From: VXOI01 sp965261945
Lineage (GTDB): Bacteria > Chloroflexota > Dehalococcoidia > Lucifugimonadales > UBA3495
Length of the DNA stretch: 64,000 nt
Direction: 5' to 3'
Assembly: GCA_965261945.1 (NCBI GenBank)
Contig: CBDHEF010000002.1
Coordinates: 372,001 to 436,000 of the forward strand
Of the stretch, positions 32,126-41,010 are shown piece by piece; position 1 is the first letter of the stretch; every line of letters begins with the position of its first letter. The notes below the pieces were generated by a model. That model worked only from the letters and a program-made list of their open reading frames with translations, had not been told where the DNA came from and did not search any database. The translations under genes were made by a program, and so were the position numbers.

Positions 32126-32686
32126 ATGCTGAACAGTATCAAAGGAATGTTCATAACTCTACTCTCGTCGGCCAAGGGGCTGCGCGAGCCGGTGACCCGA
32201 CAGTATCCCGCCACCGGCAACCTGTTGCAGAGGGAGGATACTCCCACGCCGGTGCAGGACCGGTTCATGGGCTTCCCGGCCCTGACTTGGGACGAGGGAG
32301 TGGGCGAGCCTTACTGCACCAGTTGCATGGTGTGCATCCGGCACTGCCCCACCCAGTGTATGTCGGCCACCATGAAGGACAATCCCGGCTTCCTGCTGGA
32401 CGAGGGGGCAGAAGGGAAAAGCGGCCGGCGCAAGATCGTTGACAGCTTTGAGATTAACCTCAACCGATGTATACTCTGCGGGATTTGCGTCGAGTGGTGC
32501 AACTTCGACGCCATCGTAATGTCCCACGAGCACGAGATGAGCACCTACATCCGCAACGGGGACCGCATCGACCTCCCGTCGCTGTTGGAAATGGGCTACA
32601 AACACCAGAAGGATACCGACTGGATTCCGCCGACGAAACGCGCAAAGCCCGAGACCGCCTCCACCGGCGGCGCCAATTCCAATTAA
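32126..32686 (+). CDS. nuoI: NADH-quinone oxidoreductase subunit I (two 4Fe-4S clusters)
   Basis: A 186-residue ferredoxin-like subunit. CTSCMVCIRHCPTQC and CILCGICVEWCNFDAIVMS are the two CxxCxxCxxxC motifs of clusters N6a and N6b; the second ends in CN rather than CP, as often in NuoI. The insert between them (about 35 residues, with EGAEGKSGRRK) is charged. AGGAACTAGAAATC precedes the ATG at 32126. Followed by 100 bases containing a dispersed repeat before nuoJ. Confidence 0.95.
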   Translation: MLNSIKGMFITLLSSAKGLREPVTRQYPATGNLLQREDTPTPVQDRFMGFPALTWDEGVGEPYCTSCMVCIRHCPTQCMSATMKDNPGFLLDEGAEGKSGRRKIVDSFEINLNRCILCGICVEWCNFDAIVMSHEHEMSTYIRNGDRIDLPSLLEMGYKHQKDTDWIPPTKRAKPETASTGGANSN

Positions 32687-32705
32687 GCCTTAAGCGGCGG
32701 CGAAT

Positions 32706-32778
32706 TGCCCGAAAAAGACATTGATATTCAGGATATACAGGAAGATGATTCTGTATCCTGTGCATCCATGTGAAAAGG
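32706..32778. repeat. Short hairpin repeat between nuoI and nuoJ (CAGGAT-ACAGGA type)
   Basis: The string GATATTCAGGATATACAGGA is followed after a spacer by TCTGTATCCTGTGCATCCAT, its near-inverse (GGATATACAGGA against TCCTGTGCATCC, 10 of 12 pairs). This is a common type of bacterial dispersed repeat. No gene. Confidence 0.6.
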
Positions 32779-32786
32779 GAATGCGG

Positions 32787-33275
32787 ATGTCTTTGGCTCT
32801 GTTCATCGTGCTGGCTGCACTCACCTTGGGCGGTGGGCTGGCCGTGGTGGTAACCCGCAACGTGGTGCACGCCGCGCTGGCCCTGCTGGTGTCGCTGGTG
32901 GCCGTCGCCGGCGTCTACCTTATGCTGTATGCGGAGTTCCTGGCGCTGGTGCAGGTGCTGATTTATGGCGGCGCCATCGTCATCGTGCTTGTCTTCGCCA
33001 TCATGCTGACCCGCAGCGCCGACTACCCCCGCACTTCCGACAACCGGCAATGGCCGCTGGCGGCCGTGGCGGCCCTGGGGCTGCTGGGCCTGCTGGTTCC
33101 GGCGTTCCTGATAAACGCGGTACGTGGTACCGAGCCGGAGAACGCGCCGTTCATCAGTATCGCCGAGTCGCTGTTCACCACTTGGGCCGTCCCCTTTGAA
33201 ATCGCCTCGCTGGTGCTGCTGGTGGCCCTCATCGGGGCTATAATCATCGCCCGCTCCGGGCCGGGAGAGAACTAG
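32787..33275 (+). CDS. nuoJ: NADH-quinone oxidoreductase subunit J
   Basis: A 162-residue membrane subunit with five hydrophobic segments: TRNVVHAALALLVSLVAVAGVYLMLYAEFLALVQVLIYGGAIVIVLVFAIML is the NuoJ core (helices 2-3 with the conserved Tyr and Gly residues). ATG at 32787 chosen because AAGGGA sits seven bases upstream; an ATG at 32781 is adjacent. nuoK starts three bases after the stop. Confidence 0.95.
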   Translation: MSLALFIVLAALTLGGGLAVVVTRNVVHAALALLVSLVAVAGVYLMLYAEFLALVQVLIYGGAIVIVLVFAIMLTRSADYPRTSDNRQWPLAAVAALGLLGLLVPAFLINAVRGTEPENAPFISIAESLFTTWAVPFEIASLVLLVALIGAIIIARSGPGEN

Positions 33276-33278
33276 GCC

Positions 33279-33599
33279 GTGGTTGATCTGGTCTGGTTCC
33301 AGCTCCTCAGCGCCGCGCTGTTCGTCATCGGGCTGTACGGTGTGCTGGCGCGCCGCAGCGCGGTGCTGATACTGATGTCCATCGAGCTGATGCTGAACGC
33401 CGTCAACATCAACCTGATTGCCGCCGCGTCCCACATGGAAGGAACCGGCCTGTTCAACCGCTTCGACGGTCAGCTCATCGCAATCTTCATAATCACCGTC
33501 GCCGCCGCCGAGGTCGGCTTGGCCTTGGCCATAATCCTGCGTATGTACCGCAACCGCTCCACGGTCAACGTGGACGAGATCGACTTGATGAAATGGTAG
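33279..33599 (+). CDS. nuoK: NADH-quinone oxidoreductase subunit K
   Basis: A 106-residue subunit with three hydrophobic helices. FVIGLYGVLARRSAVLILMSIELMLNAVNINLIAAA carries the conserved Glu of helix 2, and IFIITVAAAEVGLALAIILRMYRNRSTVNVDEIDLMKW carries the second Glu and the NuoK-type end. Start is the GTG at 33279. Followed by nuoL after about 70 bases. Confidence 0.95.
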   Translation: MVDLVWFQLLSAALFVIGLYGVLARRSAVLILMSIELMLNAVNINLIAAASHMEGTGLFNRFDGQLIAIFIITVAAAEVGLALAIILRMYRNRSTVNVDEIDLMKW

Positions 33600-33649
33600 G
33601 AGAACCCTTGCGTATCCGATTCCCAGGCCAGCGTAAAAGTTGGAGGGCT

Positions 33650-33673
33650 ATGGCAACGGGAGCCGCCGCCTGA
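33650..33673 (+). other. Seven-codon mini-ORF overlapping the nuoL start
   Basis: GGAGGG, five bases, then ATG at 33650 reads MATGAAA and stops at a TGA (33671-33673) whose last base is the A of the nuoL ATG (TGATG). A strong ribosome-binding site with such a short frame could couple translation into nuoL. It may equally be chance or a frameshift of an alternative N-terminus. Confidence 0.3.
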
Positions 33674-35592
33674 TGCAGTGGGCTTGGCTCATACCCGTTT
33701 TCAGCTTTGCCGCCGCTCCGGTCATCGTGCTTATCGGTGGCCGCTTGCCGGGAAAGGGCGCGGCGCTGTCCATTGCCGCCATTGCCGCAGGGTTCGTATT
33801 CTTCTGGATTGCGTTGCTCGGGTGGATGGACGCTTCGGCTTCCACCGAGCATTGTTACGTCGCCGTCGGCACCGAGGCCCTTACCTGCAACTACGAACGC
33901 ACCTGGTTCAACGCCGGCCTTCCCGGCTTGGAGGGAAGCGTCACGCTCACCTGGGGCATCTTCGTAGACCCGGTGACCCTCGCCATGCTGGGGCTGGTCA
34001 CCTTCGTTGCCCTGATGGTGCAGATTTACTCCTTGGGCTATATGCGCGGCGACCCGCGCATCAACTGGTACTTCGCCGTCCACGCGCTGTTCGCCGCCTC
34101 GATGCTGACCATCATCCTGTCCGACAGCTTCCTGCTGCTCTACGTGGCGTGGGAGCTGGTGGGAGTCTGCTCATACCTGCTAATTGGCTTCTGGCACGAG
34201 CGGCCCGCGGCGCGGGAAGCGGCCAAGAAAGCATTTATCGTCACCCGCATCGGCGACGTTGGCCTGCTGATTGGCATACTGTTGCTGTGGCGTGAGGTCG
34301 GCACGTTCAGCATGACCGACGCCTTCGAGGCGGTGCACGCCGGAACGCTTAGCGAGGGAGTAACCATAGCTGCCGCCCTGCTGTTGTTCCTGGGGGCGAT
34401 GGGTAAGTCGGCGCAGATTCCTTTCCACGTCTGGTTGCCCGACGCCATGGAAGGCCCGACGCCGGTGAGCGCGCTGATTCACGCCGCAACGATGGTGGTC
34501 GCCGGGGTGTTCCTGGTTACCCGCGCCTTCCCGCTGTTCGAGGCTTACAGCGGTGTTCCCCTGATGGTGGTGGCCATCGTGGGGCTGGTCACGGCGCTGG
34601 TGGCCTCGACCATCGCACTGGTGGCGACCGACATAAAGCGCATCTTGGCTTACTCCACGGTCAGCCACCTGGGGTTGATGATGCTGTCGCTGGGGGCCTT
34701 CGGCTACACGGCGGCGATATTCCACCTGCTGGCCCACGGGTTCGCCAAGGCGCTGCTGTTCCTCGGCGCGGGAAGCGTTATCCACAGCACCGAGGAGCAG
34801 GAAATCGCCAAGCTGGGCGGCCTGCGCCGGGTGATGCCGATAACTACCATCGTGTTCGCCATCGGGGCGATGTCGCTGGGTGGCATACCCATCCTGGCTG
34901 GCTTCTGGAGCAAGGACGAGATCTTGCAGGCGGTGAGCGACGGGCGCAACCCGGTGTTCATCGTGTTCGCCCTGATAACGGCGTTGTTGAGCGCCCTGTA
35001 CATGGGCCGCGCATTTTTCGCGACCTTTTTCGGGCGACTGCCCCACGAGCTGGAGCATACCCACGAGTCGCCGCCGGTTATGACCGTGCCGCTGGCGCTG
35101 CTGGCGATTCTGGCGGTGGGCTTTGGGCTTATTAGCTGGAACTGGCCGGGGGCCTTTGGCGGGTTCGGATACTTCGTGTTTTATCACGAGGGGCACGGGT
35201 TCGAGTTCACTTGGTGGATCGGTATCCTGTCGGCGGTGATGGCCATAGGGTCGTTCGTGCTGACATATCTGATTTACGAACGGCGGAGCATCTCCCTTGA
35301 CTCCACCCGGCGGAGGTTTGCTCCGATTCTGCGGGTGGTGGAGAACAAGTATTATTTCGACGAAATCTATCAGTGGACTGTCGACCGGATAATTCTGGCC
35401 TTAGCCAATTTCGTGGGCTTCTTCGACCGGGCTGTTATCAACGACGTTGGCATCAACGGCCCGGCGGACGTGGTTCGCCGCTTCGGCATCGTGTTGCGGC
35501 TTCATGTTACCGGGTATGTGTACAGCTACGCCCTGGCCATGACACTGGGAACGGTGGCGCTGGGAATCTTCTGGTGGTTGATAACTTCGTGA
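33673..35592 (+). CDS. nuoL: NADH-quinone oxidoreductase subunit L
   Basis: A 639-residue antiporter-like subunit. Typical blocks: WELVGVCSYLLIGFW (with the essential Glu), AKKAFIVTRIGDVGLLIG, AQIPFHVWLPDAMEGPTPVSALIHAATMVVAGVFLV (key Lys/His), DIKRILAYSTVSHLGLMM, and HGFAKALLFLGAGSVIHS. The C-terminal long amphipathic helix region is present (about residues 540-639). I chose the ATG at 33673, since the conserved MQWAWLIP starts there; a TTG at 33640 in the same frame gives an eleven-residue extension. Confidence 0.95.
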   Translation: MQWAWLIPVFSFAAAPVIVLIGGRLPGKGAALSIAAIAAGFVFFWIALLGWMDASASTEHCYVAVGTEALTCNYERTWFNAGLPGLEGSVTLTWGIFVDPVTLAMLGLVTFVALMVQIYSLGYMRGDPRINWYFAVHALFAASMLTIILSDSFLLLYVAWELVGVCSYLLIGFWHERPAAREAAKKAFIVTRIGDVGLLIGILLLWREVGTFSMTDAFEAVHAGTLSEGVTIAAALLLFLGAMGKSAQIPFHVWLPDAMEGPTPVSALIHAATMVVAGVFLVTRAFPLFEAYSGVPLMVVAIVGLVTALVASTIALVATDIKRILAYSTVSHLGLMMLSLGAFGYTAAIFHLLAHGFAKALLFLGAGSVIHSTEEQEIAKLGGLRRVMPITTIVFAIGAMSLGGIPILAGFWSKDEILQAVSDGRNPVFIVFALITALLSALYMGRAFFATFFGRLPHELEHTHESPPVMTVPLALLAILAVGFGLISWNWPGAFGGFGYFVFYHEGHGFEFTWWIGILSAVMAIGSFVLTYLIYERRSISLDSTRRRFAPILRVVENKYYFDEIYQWTVDRIILALANFVGFFDRAVINDVGINGPADVVRRFGIVLRLHVTGYVYSYALAMTLGTVALGIFWWLITS

Positions 35593-35644
35593 GCGAATTG
35601 CGCCGCAACCGGCAGGCCGCGGACAGCGCTACGGTACAGGAGCA

Positions 35645-37177
35645 ATGAGCAACTTCGACCAGGTAGCGCTGTTATTGCTGATTCTGGTGCCGCTGGCCGG
35701 CGCCGGTCTGACCATGTTCATGCCGGGCGATCGCCCGAAGGACAGTTGGTACTTTGCTCTGTTCGTCGGGGCAATCTCGCTGGTTCTTTCTGTGCTCATC
35801 TTCGCCCGCTATGACTATCAGGCGGGCGGATTCCAGTTCTCCCGGACCTACGAGTGGCTGCCCGGCCCGCTGGACATAAACCTCTCGCTGGGCATTGACG
35901 GAATCTCCGCCCCGTTGCTGCTGCTGAACGGCCTTGTGCTGCTTGGCGGGGTAGTGATCTCGCAGAATATCACCTACCGAACCCGCGAGTTCTTCGTCCT
36001 GCTCCTGGCCCTGGCTGCCGGCGTGTACGGCGTGTTCGTGGTGCGCGACCTGTTCTTCCTTTTCTTCTTTTACGAACTGGCCGTGCTGCCGATGTACCTG
36101 CTCATCGGAGTCTGGGGCAGCAGCACCAATTTCCACACCTTTCTTCGCACCAAAGAATACGGCGCAATGAAGCTGATCCTTTTCCTTGTCGCCGGAAGCA
36201 TACTCATCTGGATCGGAATTCTCGCGCTCTACGTCGAGGCATCGGGACAGGGCGACGGAACGTTTTCGCTGCAACGGCTGGGCGACATGGCGGCCAGGGG
36301 ACAGTTCGACCCCACGTTCCAGATGCTGGTGTTCCCCCTATTCATGGTTGGCTTCGGCTCCCTTGCCGGTCTGTGGCCCTTCCATACCTGGTCGCCGGAC
36401 GGACACGTGGCCGCACCCACCGCGGTGTCGATGCTTCATGCCGGGGTGCTGATGAAGCTGGGCGCCTACGGCATCATTCGGGTCGGTATTTTCCTCCTGC
36501 CTGAAGCAGCGGATTCGTGGTGGATGACGGTATTGATCGCGCTGGGTACCGTAAACGTGCTCTACGGCGCGATGTCGGCAATGTCCCAGACGGACCTGAA
36601 GTACATCATCGGCTATTCCAGCGTGAGTCACATGGGGTACGTGCTGATGGGCATTGCTACGCTGGACAGCATAGGCATGGGCGGCGCGGTGTTGCAGATG
36701 TTCTCCCACGGAATCATGACGGCCCTGATGTTCACACTGGCAGGCGCGATTTACGACCGGACCCACATTCGCGACATCTATGTGCTGAACGGGCTGTTCG
36801 GGCGGATGGGCGTTACCTGCTTCTTCTTCGCCATTGCCGGGCTGTGCTCCCTGGGCCTGCCCGGGATGAGCGGGTTCATCGCCGAGTTCATGGTCTTCAC
36901 CGGGGTCTTCCGCACCTACCTGCCGCTGGCGGTATTGGCGGTGATCGGGGCCGCAATCACCGCGGTCTACATCCTGCGCCTGCTGGCCCGAACCTTCTTC
37001 GGCGAGCCGGATGCCCGGTTTCTTTCAGAATACGGGGGGGCGGGGCTGACCGATGCCGGGGTGCTGGAAAAGTCGGTGGCCGGGGCTTTTGTGCTGGTAT
37101 TGATTTTCGTGGGCGTGTGGCCGGAACCGCTGTTGCGGGTGATAAACGTCAGCATCCCCACCATTCCGGGTATCTAG
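35645..37177 (+). CDS. nuoM: NADH-quinone oxidoreductase subunit M
   Basis: A 510-residue antiporter-like subunit. Blocks: NLSLGIDGISAPLLLLNGL, FFFYELAVLPMYLLIGVWG (essential Glu), AGLWPFHTWSPDGHVAAPTAVSMLHAGVLMKLGAYGIIRV (Lys/His), TDLKYIIGYSSVSHMGYVLMG, and GLPGMSGFIAEFMVF. Starts at the ATG at 35645 (AGGAG just upstream). A 30-base spacer containing a small dispersed repeat leads to nuoN. Confidence 0.96.
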   Translation: MSNFDQVALLLLILVPLAGAGLTMFMPGDRPKDSWYFALFVGAISLVLSVLIFARYDYQAGGFQFSRTYEWLPGPLDINLSLGIDGISAPLLLLNGLVLLGGVVISQNITYRTREFFVLLLALAAGVYGVFVVRDLFFLFFFYELAVLPMYLLIGVWGSSTNFHTFLRTKEYGAMKLILFLVAGSILIWIGILALYVEASGQGDGTFSLQRLGDMAARGQFDPTFQMLVFPLFMVGFGSLAGLWPFHTWSPDGHVAAPTAVSMLHAGVLMKLGAYGIIRVGIFLLPEAADSWWMTVLIALGTVNVLYGAMSAMSQTDLKYIIGYSSVSHMGYVLMGIATLDSIGMGGAVLQMFSHGIMTALMFTLAGAIYDRTHIRDIYVLNGLFGRMGVTCFFFAIAGLCSLGLPGMSGFIAEFMVFTGVFRTYLPLAVLAVIGAAITAVYILRLLARTFFGEPDARFLSEYGGAGLTDAGVLEKSVAGAFVLVLIFVGVWPEPLLRVINVSIPTIPGI

Positions 37178-37179
37178 GC

Positions 37180-37202
37180 CTGTCCTGAGCGAGGCCGAAG
37201 GG
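37180..37202 (+). repeat. Short dispersed repeat in the nuoM-nuoN gap
   Basis: CCTGTCCTGAGCGAGGCCGA then AGGGG, related to the strings at 13163 and 49999. The AAGGGG at its end sits before the nuoN GTG and acts as its SD-like site. Confidence 0.5.
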
Positions 37203-37207
37203 GAGCC

Positions 37208-38815
37208 GTGTCGCTAACCACCAACCTCGACCTGTTGACGCCGGAGTTCGCGCTGGCCGGGCTGGCGTTCCTGGTGTTCGTGGCAGACCTGTTGCTGCCG
37301 GAGGGCAGCCTGGATGAAGCCCTGCGGGGCAGGCTGCTGGGCTGGCTGTCCATCGCCGGACTGCTGGCGCTGATTGCCGTGTCGGTGGTGATGTTGTGGG
37401 GCGTGGAAGAGACGCTGTACGACGGTCTGCTGGCGGTGGACGACTTCTCCCTCTGGTTCAAGGTGCTTTTCATGGGTATCGGGGTGTTCATCATCCTGAG
37501 TTCCATGGACTTCGTGAACGACCACCTGGAGCACAAGGGCGAATTCTACGGCATCGTGCTGTTCTCGATACTGGGCATGAACGTGATGGCCCAGTCGCGG
37601 GAGTTGTTGACCGCCTACATCGCCCTGGAGTTGCTGAGCTTCAGCCTCTACGTGCTGGCCGCCTACGCCCGCAACAGCGCCAAGTCCAACGAAGGCGGCC
37701 TGAAATACATCATTGTCGGCGCTTTCAGTTCCGCCGTGCTGCTCTACGGCGTCAGCATGGTTTACGGTGTGCTGGGTGTGACCAAGTTCGAGGCCATCGC
37801 CGTCGGGCTTGCCGCTGCTTCGGAAGTCAGCCCGTCTCTGTGGGTCGGCGTCGCGATGATTCTGGTCGGCTTGGGCTTCAAAGTGGCGGCGGTGCCCTTC
37901 CACATGTGGGCGCCGGATGTTTACGAGGGCGCGCCCTACCCCATCACCGCCTATCTGTCCATCGGCTCAAAGGCGGCAGCTTTCGCGCTGGTGCTTCGGC
38001 TGGCGGCCGAGGGGTTTGTGCCGGTGGGCGACCGTTGGGAGCAGTGGCAGTTGATCCTGGCGGTTCTGGCGGCGGTGACCATGCTGGTGGGCAACCTGGT
38101 GGCCTTGGCCCAGCGCAACCTGAAGCGGCTGATGGCCTACTCCAGCATCGGACACAGCGGGTTTATCCTGGCCGGAGTGGCCGCGCTGTCTCTGGACTCC
38201 AACCTGCCCTCCAATGGCGTGATGCTGTACCTGGTGGGCTACTCTGTCACCAACTTTGTGGTGTTCGGCGGGCTGATTTCCTTCTTCAACATGACCGGCA
38301 AGGAAATGATTACCGACCTGGCGGGGCTGGCCGGCACACAGCCGTTCCTGGCCGCTTCCATGGCCATCGGTTTGTTCTCGTTGGCCGGGCTGCCCATATT
38401 CGCCGGGTTCGCCATAAAGTTCTACCTGTTCACCGCCGTGGCAGACGAGGGCTTCCTGTGGCTGTCCGGTCTGGCCGTATTCGCCAGCCTGGTGTCGCTT
38501 TACTACTACCTTCAGATTATCCGGCAGATGTACATTCAGCCTGCCGAGGGCGAACCGGCCTACGGACACGGATACGGCTATGAGCACATTGACGCCGCCC
38601 ACGACGATGAAAGCCACGGACATGAAGAGGCTGGGCAACCGGCCCACCGGTATGGCGAGGCCCTGTTCGAGACCTACCCCGCGCTGGGACGCCGCCCCTC
38701 GGTTACCATCCTGGCTGTGCTCGGAGCGGGCTTGGTGGCCGTTTTCTGGATTGGCATCTATCCTTCTCCGCTGTTGGACACCATAGATGCCGCGAGCAGG
38801 GCACTCCTGAACTAG
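37208..38815 (+). CDS. nuoN: NADH-quinone oxidoreductase subunit N
   Basis: A 535-residue antiporter-like subunit. Blocks: YIALELLSFSLYVLAAY (essential Glu), EGGLKYIIVGAFSSAVLLYG, GLGFKVAAVPFHMWAPDVYEGAPYPITAYLSIGSKAAAFAL (Lys), NLKRLMAYSSIGHSGFILAG, and AGLAGTQPFLAASMAIGLFSLAGLPIFAGF. A His/Asp-rich loop of about 45 residues (GHGYGYEHIDAAHDDESHGHEEAG) near residues 455-480 is unusual and could bind metal. Start is the GTG at 37208. It is the last complex I gene. Confidence 0.95.
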   Translation: MSLTTNLDLLTPEFALAGLAFLVFVADLLLPEGSLDEALRGRLLGWLSIAGLLALIAVSVVMLWGVEETLYDGLLAVDDFSLWFKVLFMGIGVFIILSSMDFVNDHLEHKGEFYGIVLFSILGMNVMAQSRELLTAYIALELLSFSLYVLAAYARNSAKSNEGGLKYIIVGAFSSAVLLYGVSMVYGVLGVTKFEAIAVGLAAASEVSPSLWVGVAMILVGLGFKVAAVPFHMWAPDVYEGAPYPITAYLSIGSKAAAFALVLRLAAEGFVPVGDRWEQWQLILAVLAAVTMLVGNLVALAQRNLKRLMAYSSIGHSGFILAGVAALSLDSNLPSNGVMLYLVGYSVTNFVVFGGLISFFNMTGKEMITDLAGLAGTQPFLAASMAIGLFSLAGLPIFAGFAIKFYLFTAVADEGFLWLSGLAVFASLVSLYYYLQIIRQMYIQPAEGEPAYGHGYGYEHIDAAHDDESHGHEEAGQPAHRYGEALFETYPALGRRPSVTILAVLGAGLVAVFWIGIYPSPLLDTIDAASRALLN

Positions 38816-38830
38816 AGTCGAAGGGAAGCC

Positions 38831-39319
38831 ATGATTATCGCAGTAATAGGCAGCAGCAGACCTCCGCACAACGAACTGATAGATCTGGGCGAAGGCGTCG
38901 GCAGGGAACTCGCCAAGCGCGGCGTCACCGTGGTCTGTGGCGGGCTGAGCGGCGTTATGGAAGCCGTGTGCCGTGGCGCCAAGTCGGAGGGCGGCCAGAC
39001 CATCGGCATACTGCCGGGGCGGGTACCCACCGATGCAAACCAGTACGTGGACATCCCCATTGTCACCACCATGGGCTACTCGCGGAACGTCATCGTGGTG
39101 CATACCGGGGCCGCGTGTATCGCGGTGGGGGGAGCCTTCGGTACGCTGTGCGAGATCGCCTACGCCCTGGATGCCCGGATTCCCGTGGTGGGGCTGAACA
39201 CCTGGCCCCTGACCGCCACTGGCGAGGGTACTCCCATCCACGACCGCATCATCCGCGCCGACAACCCGGTGGACGCTGTGGAAAAAGCCATCGCCGCCGC
39301 TCAGTCGCGCAGTACGTAG
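38831..39319 (+). CDS. SLOG/LOG-family protein (TIGR00725 type)
   Basis: A 162-residue Rossmann-like protein: IIAVIGSSRPPHNELIDLGEGVGRELAKRGVTVVCGGLSGVMEAVCRGAKSEGGQTIGILPG. The GG.SGVM.A and later GGAFGTLCEIAYAL resemble the SLOG/LOG family (cytokinin-type phosphoribohydrolases and DprA-like sensors). The typical PGGxGTxxE motif is GGAFGTLCE here. Function in bacteria is unsettled: nucleotide 5'-monophosphate phosphoribohydrolase or nucleotide sensing. AAGGGAAGCC precedes the ATG at 38831. It lies between nuoN and eno on the same strand. Confidence 0.8.
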   Translation: MIIAVIGSSRPPHNELIDLGEGVGRELAKRGVTVVCGGLSGVMEAVCRGAKSEGGQTIGILPGRVPTDANQYVDIPIVTTMGYSRNVIVVHTGAACIAVGGAFGTLCEIAYALDARIPVVGLNTWPLTATGEGTPIHDRIIRADNPVDAVEKAIAAAQSRST

Positions 39320-39376
39320 TTATTCGCCCCGAAGTTTCTTGCACCATTGGGAAATGGGTTGGGTCAGGAGAGCGGC

Positions 39377-40708
39377 ATGAGCAGCGATACCGGCGGCGTC
39401 ACTATCACGTCCGTGCAGGGACGGGAAGTCCTGGACTCACGAGGCAACCCCACCGTTGAGGCAGAGGTGCGCCTGTCCAATGGCGTTTCCGCCCATGCGC
39501 TCGTACCCTCCGGCGCCAGCACCGGCAGCCACGAGGCGGTGGAACTCCGGGATGACGACGCCGCCAGATTCGGCGGGCGCGGGGTGCAGCAGGCTGTGGC
39601 CAACCTGAACGATGTCATCCGCCCGTGGCTGGCCGGACGGTCGCCCCTGGACCAGGGAGCCATAGACGAAGGGCTTTGCGCCCTGGACGGCACTACCAAC
39701 AAGGGCCGCCTGGGAGCCAACGCCATATTGGCCGTTTCGCTGGCCGTATCCCATGCCGCTGCCGCGTCGCAGGGCGTCAGCCTGTGGCGTTACCTGGCCA
39801 ATGGCGGGACCGCCGGTTCTCTTCAGGTAAGTTTGCCGCTGCCGATGTTCAATATCCTGAATGGTGGTCGCCACGCCTCCAACTCCGCCGACATCCAGGA
39901 ATTCATGGTCTTGCCGGTGGGTGTGTCCACGTTCTCCGACGCGCTGCGGGCCGGAGCCGAGATTTACCAGTCGCTTCGCTCGCTGCTCCGTGCCGACGGC
40001 CACAATCTGAACGTCGGCGACGAAGGCGGATTCGCACCGTCCTTGCCCTCCAATCGCGACGCCCTGGAACTGGTGCTGCGAGCGGTGGAAGCCGCCGGTT
40101 ATACACCGGGTGGAGACGTGTACCTGGGACTGGACGTAGCCGCAACTGAACTGTATGACGGCAGTTCCGGCAGGTACGTCCTGGAGCGGGAAGGAACTGC
40201 GCTTTCCTCGGCGGAGATGATCGGCCTGTATGAGGAGTGGTCTCGTCAATATCCCATTATCAGCATCGAGGATGGCCTGTCGGAGGACGATTGGGAGGGT
40301 TGGAGCGCCATGCGGGAGCGGCTGGGCGCCACCGTTCAACTGGTGGGCGACGACCTGCTGGTGACCAGCATCGCCCGCATCGGCCGCAGCATCGAAGAGC
40401 GGGCCAGCAACGCCGTGCTGCTCAAACCCAACCAGATAGGCACCCTCACTGAAACGAGGGCCGCGCTGGACACCGCCCGCGCCGCCGGCTGGGGCGCAGT
40501 GATGAGTCACCGTTCCGGCGAGACGGAGGATACCACCATCGCCGACCTGTCGGTGGGCTGGGATGTGCGTCAAATCAAGACGGGCGCACCGGCCCGCTCC
40601 GAGCGGGTCGCCAAGTACAACCGCCTGCTGCGCATCGAGGCCGAACTTGGCAACGAGGCGGTATACGCCGGAGCGTCGGCGTTCGAGTATCTGGGGCGGT
40701 CGCTGTGA
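39377..40708 (+). CDS. eno: Enolase
   Basis: A 443-residue enzyme for 2-phosphoglycerate/phosphoenolpyruvate interconversion. GREVLDSRGNPTVEAEV, VPSGASTGSHEAVELRD, GANAILAVSLA, MPMFNILNGGRHASNSADIQEFMVLP-like block, ISIEDGLSEDDWEGW (Mg ligands), LVGDDLLVT, NQIGTLTE and MSHRSGETEDTTIADL are the successive enolase motifs, with metal-ligand Asp/Glu and the catalytic Lys (LLKPNQ) present. ATG at 39377 has CAGGAG seven bases upstream. It follows the SLOG gene by about 57 bases. Confidence 0.96.
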   Translation: MSSDTGGVTITSVQGREVLDSRGNPTVEAEVRLSNGVSAHALVPSGASTGSHEAVELRDDDAARFGGRGVQQAVANLNDVIRPWLAGRSPLDQGAIDEGLCALDGTTNKGRLGANAILAVSLAVSHAAAASQGVSLWRYLANGGTAGSLQVSLPLPMFNILNGGRHASNSADIQEFMVLPVGVSTFSDALRAGAEIYQSLRSLLRADGHNLNVGDEGGFAPSLPSNRDALELVLRAVEAAGYTPGGDVYLGLDVAATELYDGSSGRYVLEREGTALSSAEMIGLYEEWSRQYPIISIEDGLSEDDWEGWSAMRERLGATVQLVGDDLLVTSIARIGRSIEERASNAVLLKPNQIGTLTETRAALDTARAAGWGAVMSHRSGETEDTTIADLSVGWDVRQIKTGAPARSERVAKYNRLLRIEAELGNEAVYAGASAFEYLGRSL

Positions 40709-41010
40709 TAGGGCAGCAGAAAGGTTGGAATCAACGGAACAGCCGGGTGTAATCGCGGCGGAAGATTTTATCCGTTGACAGACCATTTCCAGGCACGGCG
40801 TACCGAGCCAACGCACGCCAGGCCGTTGGACACTCGCATTGAGCAGGTTCTTGAGAGATATGATTAGTCGGAACCCTGACAGGGAAACCGCCAGGTATTT
40901 TGGAGATTCTTTCCCGATCAAAAGTGGTGGATAAAAGTGGTGTTGCTGTACGAATCCCATGCGCCGGTGATACTCTCAGCATACGAAGACACCGTCAGGG
41001 GGCAGGGAAA
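40709..41010. other. Non-coding stretch between eno and the broken DUF2283 gene
   Basis: About 300 bases of lower GC than the neighbours. I see no conserved gene. A plus-strand frame of about 30 codons (reading LRDMISRNPDRETARYFGD near 40853-40930) may be a decayed gene end but cannot be named. No promoter or RNA gene is clear. Confidence 0.4.
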
